In this document: positions 6,046 through 8,102 of the stretch, piece after piece
Position numbering within the stretch: the stretch's first letter is position 1
Layout: each line of letters opens with the position of its first letter
From: Deltaproteobacteria bacterium
Lineage (GTDB): Bacteria; Desulfobacterota; DSM-4660; Desulfatiglandales; HGW-15
DNA length: 8,102 nt
Assembly: GCA_030671095.1 (NCBI GenBank)
Contig: DAOVAK010000099.1
Coordinates: 1-8,102, forward strand
Direction: 5' to 3'
The notes under the pieces: model-generated
What the model was told of the DNA's origin: nothing
What the model saw: only the letters and a program-made list of their open reading frames with translations
Database searches by the model: none
Program-made: the position numbers and the translations under genes

Positions 6046-7171
6046 TTTCCTCCTCTGTGAAATGCTTTTTCGGCGCGTTTTCTTCTTCCTTAGCTTTCCC
6101 CATACCTAAAGGAGACAAAAGCCGTTTGTCCATCTCCACTTCTACCCATTTCATGTCATTTTTCTGCTTACCCTTGCGGTAGATACGGCTCATCATTCCA
6201 GCATAGTTTTTTGCCCTGGTGTAGCCGCTTGATATGGCCTGTTCTATGACCTGCCAGTTGTGCGTTTCCGTGAACTCTTGAAAGGCCTCTTTGAGTTCAG
6301 GAAACAGCTCCTTTCTCAAACCATCGAGGAAGGCAACATACAGGGCCAAGGACGCCTCCTTTTGTTCGAGAACGATGTGGCGAAGTTTACCGTGTTCATT
6401 CGTATCAGCGAGCAGATCTTTAACGACGCGGGCAAGGAGTTCAATGGGCGTGTGAGGGAATGTGGCGATCATATGACGCCAAAGGTTACGATCGAAAACA
6501 GTGTCCCTTATCTCACCCAACTCATGGTAAATGTATGTTTCTGTTTCAGCAGCAGAAATTCTTTCCAGATTCCGGCGTAATGCCTTGGAATCCTGTTCCT
6601 TCACTCCATAGCTTTCTAAAGCGAATCGGAGGGCACTCCGTCCTGACTTCTTTATAAAGAAGATCAGGTCCCAGAGAAAGAGTTTCGCTGCCTCCTTTCG
6701 GATCAGGATACTATCATTTTGAGAGAGGGCGGGCATTGTCAGTAGATCACGGGCCAACTCCCTACCAAGGATATATACAGGGTATCCATCTATCAGCCTT
6801 TTCTCCTCCAGCACAGCGAGGAAAAAGCTGGGCTTGAGACTGTGGACATATCCTGCGCCGTAGAGAAAACCCAGAGGCTCCAGCACCTCGTTAATGCCCC
6901 TGACGTCAAATGGATCGTACGTCTTGTCAAGAATTGTTATTTCGATGAATTCCTTTTCTTCCAACAGGTCCCAGTTTTCCTCTTTCTCTCCTATCCAATT
7001 CAAGATCTCAGAAGAGTCCATTTCTATCCACGGGTCCAAGCCCTTTTCCCACTTGTACAGATCACGCAGCCGCAGGGCCAGACCACAGATAGAATAGAGA
7101 CCGGCATGGCGTGAATCGGAGATGGAGCAGTTCTCAAGCACCTGGCTGGTTAGATGATCCAAATCGAGCAT
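6014..7171 (-). CDS. conserved-looking hypothetical protein, 385 aa
   Basis: I do not recognise a characterised family. The N-terminal stretch SICGLALRLRDLYKWEKGLD at 27-46 looks like a conserved block, and I associate it loosely with an uncharacterised deltaproteobacterial family named after Syntrophobacter Sfum_1244; this is memory, not a search. The protein is soluble, mostly helical and rich in Leu, Glu and Lys, without signal peptide or clear membrane segment. The region 205-270 gathers polar residues (E209, E211, H216, E217, H233, H240, H260, H265) that could bind a metal, which is speculative. The last 30 residues are charged low-complexity sequence, and this part overlaps the Rid start. 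The ATG at 7171 has only a weak AGG before it. It heads the gene run that leads to Rid, the RNA methyltransferase and the flavoprotein. Confidence 0.8.
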   Translation of the reverse strand: MLDLDHLTSQVLENCSISDSRHAGLYSICGLALRLRDLYKWEKGLDPWIEMDSSEILNWIGEKEENWDLLEEKEFIEITILDKTYDPFDVRGINEVLEPLGFLYGAGYVHSLKPSFFLAVLEEKRLIDGYPVYILGRELARDLLTMPALSQNDSILIRKEAAKLFLWDLIFFIKKSGRSALRFALESYGVKEQDSKALRRNLERISAAETETYIYHELGEIRDTVFDRNLWRHMIATFPHTPIELLARVVKDLLADTNEHGKLRHIVLEQKEASLALYVAFLDGLRKELFPELKEAFQEFTETHNWQVIEQAISSGYTRAKNYAGMMSRIYRKGKQKNDMKWVEVEMDKRLLSPLGMGKAKEEENAPKKHFTEEENDGNHIDQSP

Positions 7172-7177
7172 ATCCTG

Positions 7178-7282
7178 TTAGTGTACTCCTTTTCTCTTCC
7201 GCTTCAGTTTCATATACAACTGGTCTGAGGTCTCAGTCAAGCTTTCACTGAGAGAATTGATATCCTTGACCATGTCCTTCAT
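7178..7282 (-). CDS. possible 34-aa microprotein just upstream of the 385-aa gene
   Basis: An ORF runs from ATG 7282 to TAA 7178-7180, ending 6 nt before the next gene's ATG. The product starts MKDMVKDINSLSESLTETSD and ends in a basic KLKRKRKGVH tail, with hydrophobic residues spaced as in a short amphipathic or coiled-coil helix. The frame is open only back to a TGA about 40 nt upstream, inside the terminator. No good ribosome binding site is seen, and a candidate promoter lies within it, so it may be the remnant of a longer gene or chance. Family unknown. Confidence 0.25.
   Translation of the reverse strand: MKDMVKDINSLSESLTETSDQLYMKLKRKRKGVH
7211..7240 (-). promoter_or_regulatory. candidate promoter for the 385-aa gene run
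   Basis: On the minus strand TTGACT (7235-7240, 5/6 match to a -35) is followed after 18 nt by TATATG (7211-7216, 4/6 match to a -10). Transcription would begin near 7204, about 33 nt before the ATG at 7171. Its position downstream of the strong terminator fits a fresh start for this gene run. It would lie inside the possible 34-aa ORF, so the two calls compete. Confidence 0.35.
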
Positions 7283-7305
7283 CTGTTCCAGAGCGTTCAG
7301 AAGAC

Positions 7306-7340
7306 AAAAAAGGGGAGAATCTCAGAAGAGACCTCCCCTT
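7306..7340 (-). terminator. Rho-independent terminator on the minus strand
   Basis: Read on the minus strand, AAGGGGAG (7333-7340) pairs with CTCCCCTT (7310-7317), with an inner TCTC/GAGA stem (7328-7331 with 7320-7323), a four-base loop, and six T directly after the stem (7306-7311). The plus strand has no T-run after the hairpin, so it acts on minus-strand transcripts. It would end transcription from the MscS cassette or anything read through it, and it insulates the 385-aa gene run. The other bases of the 7172-7546 interval hold the candidate promoter, the possible 34-aa ORF and the attC-like site; nothing else is seen at 7341-7454. Confidence 0.8.
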
Positions 7341-7454
7341 ACATTCATGGAACAAATAGGGAAAATGGCAAACTGGGCTTTGGGCGAACTGAATACTACT
7401 TATCGTAGTCGTTACTTTTGGGTGGCTGTATTTTGTTATGATTACAAGGAGAAA

Positions 7455-7511
7455 GCATAACGGCCTGCTCACCCGCCGACGTAGGAGGTCGGGTGCAGCG
7501 CCTGGTTAGCT
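7455..7511 (-). other. attC-like integron recombination site (57 bp)
   Basis: Read on the minus strand, the site begins AGCTAAC (R'' box, 7505-7511) and ends GTTATGC (R' box, 7455-7461), each one base off the RYYYAAC/GTTRRRY consensus. Between them the strand folds back: GGC with GCC, GCT with AGC, CACCCG with CGGGTG, and CC with GG, leaving single bulged bases on one arm only, as in the extrahelical bases of true attC sites. The length equals the short end of the known attC range. The stretch also translates as NQALHPT in one frame, a tail I associate with environmental attC sites. It lies 35 nt after the MscS stop, in the correct orientation for that gene. Confidence 0.75.
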
Positions 7512-8089
7512 ATTTTCCTCTGGATCACAAAATTATCGATTGCCCGCTACTGAAGAACAGTGATTGGATCCGTGAATAATTTTGAATTCGGAATGAGTAC
7601 CTTATTCCCCTCGGAATCAAGCTCCGTGTATCGTAGGTCAATAGAAATAATAATGCCCTCGTAACCGGATATCTTTATGCGGTTTCCTATCTCGAATGGT
7701 CGATATAGCAATATGAGGACGCCAGAGAGAAGATTGGAAATAGTATCTTTCAGAGCGAAGCCAAGTGCAAATCCCGTCAACCCCAGACCGGCCACTAGCG
7801 CGGATACATTTATACCTAACGTTCCGAGCGCAGTAACAAAGCCAAAGATCATAAATGCAATACTGCTTGTACGAGCAAATAGCGAAGTGAGATTTCCATC
7901 AAATTTCAATCGCTCAGCGGCACTAGTGTTTATTCTTTTTACTATTTTCGCAAGGATAAAGAAAACGACGTAAATCACTACAACTCCGATTACTCTCGGC
8001 ACCCAAAGAGTCGCTTCGTCAAGCAAATATTGTACTAGATTTTCCACAGTCTACTAACCTCTGGTTGTCCTTCTCAAAAAAATAGCTAA
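7461..8089 (-). mobile_element. integron gene cassette carrying a short MscS-like gene
   Basis: Cassettes are cut between G and TT of GTTRRRY boxes. One such box, GTTAGCT, lies on the minus strand at 8084-8090, 37 nt upstream of the MscS start; the other is at 7455-7461 at the end of the attC-like site. In a circular cassette its own 5' TTAGCT joins the attC, so the attC R'' box should be the reverse complement of GTTAGCT. It is, exactly (AGCTAAC at 7505-7511). The cassette is 629 bp, holds one gene in the usual orientation, and is AT-rich (two counted 60-base lines have 23 and 18 G+C). No integrase and no second attC are visible; this could be the last cassette of an array, a lone cassette, or one at a secondary site. 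Confidence 0.7.
7547..8047 (-). CDS. short MscS-family mechanosensitive channel protein
   Basis: This 166-aa protein has a first membrane helix at about 15-36, a second at 61-78 and the glycine/alanine-rich pore helix at about 82-114 (ALVAGLGLTGFALGFALKD), followed by the start of the MscS beta domain with PFEIGNRIKI and the family motif LIPNSKLFTDPIT at 151-163. It ends there, so the large C-terminal cytoplasmic part of E. coli-type MscS (286 aa) is absent. MscS channels open under membrane tension and release solutes during osmotic downshock; whether this short form gates normally is not clear. The start is a GTG at 8047, with GAGG about 10 nt before it. It lies inside the predicted gene cassette, with the attC-like site 35 nt beyond its TAG stop. 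Lower GC than the neighbouring genes suggests acquisition. Confidence 0.85.
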   Translation of the reverse strand: MENLVQYLLDEATLWVPRVIGVVVIYVVFFILAKIVKRINTSAAERLKFDGNLTSLFARTSSIAFMIFGFVTALGTLGINVSALVAGLGLTGFALGFALKDTISNLLSGVLILLYRPFEIGNRIKISGYEGIIISIDLRYTELDSEGNKVLIPNSKLFTDPITVLQ

Positions 8090-8096
8090 CATTATA
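8084..8096 (-). other. cassette 5' boundary box with adjacent -10 hexamer
   Basis: On the minus strand GTTAGCT (8084-8090) is a core-site box one base from GTTRRRY. Directly before it stands TATAAT (8091-8096), a perfect -10 hexamer; a -35 would fall beyond the window edge. The few bases visible upstream are AT-rich and do not look like the inner arm of another attC, so the flank may be an attI region with its promoter or a secondary insertion site. Confidence 0.4.
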
Positions 8097-8102
8097 TATT
8101 GA

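Noticed and set aside
7257..7460. 67-aa plus-strand ORF ending at the attC-like site
   Set aside because: I considered it as a cassette gene in the opposite orientation, but it crosses the terminator hairpin, has no domain, and no matching GTT box lies 5' of it; the R-box match supports the minus-strand cassette.
7245..7472. 75-aa minus-strand ORF
   Set aside because: It starts within the attC-like hairpin and reads through the terminator stem; no ribosome binding site or domain supports it.
1..8102. CRISPR array, tRNA or rRNA genes
   Set aside because: No regularly spaced direct repeats, cloverleaf-like sequence or conserved rRNA segments were seen on either strand.

Overview
Nearly every gene in this window lies on the minus strand, so transcription runs from high to low coordinates. 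GC is moderate to high except in the right-hand 630 bases. The gene set suggests an anaerobic or facultative deltaproteobacterium (Desulfobacterota, perhaps a Syntrophobacter-like or sulfate-reducing relative): a stand-alone LUD/LutC-like protein with a four-cysteine tail, a fumarate-reductase-type flavoprotein, a PilZ protein, and an uncharacterised 385-residue protein that I loosely associate with a Syntrophobacter family. That taxonomic call is inference.

Right end (about 7455-8102): a short MscS-like channel gene sits inside what looks like an integron gene cassette. A 57-bp attC-like hairpin (7455-7511) lies 35 bases past its stop codon. Its outer R box is the exact reverse complement of a GTTAGCT core-site box (8084-8090) just upstream of the gene, as expected for the two ends of one cassette. 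The cassette is poorer in GC than its surroundings. No integrase lies in the window.

Middle (2588-7340): a strong minus-strand terminator (7306-7340) separates the cassette from a compact gene run: an optional 34-aa ORF, the 385-aa unknown, a Rid-family protein (overlapping by 32 nt), a NOL1/NOP2/Sun RNA m5C methyltransferase, a PUA-like RNA-binding domain, and an SdhA/FrdA-type flavoprotein. The methyltransferase and the PUA-like domain look like the two halves of one RsmF-type enzyme, carried in different frames. The flavoprotein and the Rid protein each lack family hallmark residues, so their substrates are uncertain.

Left part (1-2522): a histidine phosphatase; a 22-bp palindrome overlapping a possible promoter; a PilZ c-di-GMP receptor overlapping a 53-aa partner ORF; a roughly 180-bp imperfect inverted repeat that resembles a MITE or other dispersed intergenic repeat; the LUD protein; and the first 92 residues of a fosmidomycin-resistance-type MFS exporter cut by the window edge.

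The most unusual finding is the orphan gene cassette at the right end. Next come the split RNA methyltransferase and the altered active site of the flavoprotein.
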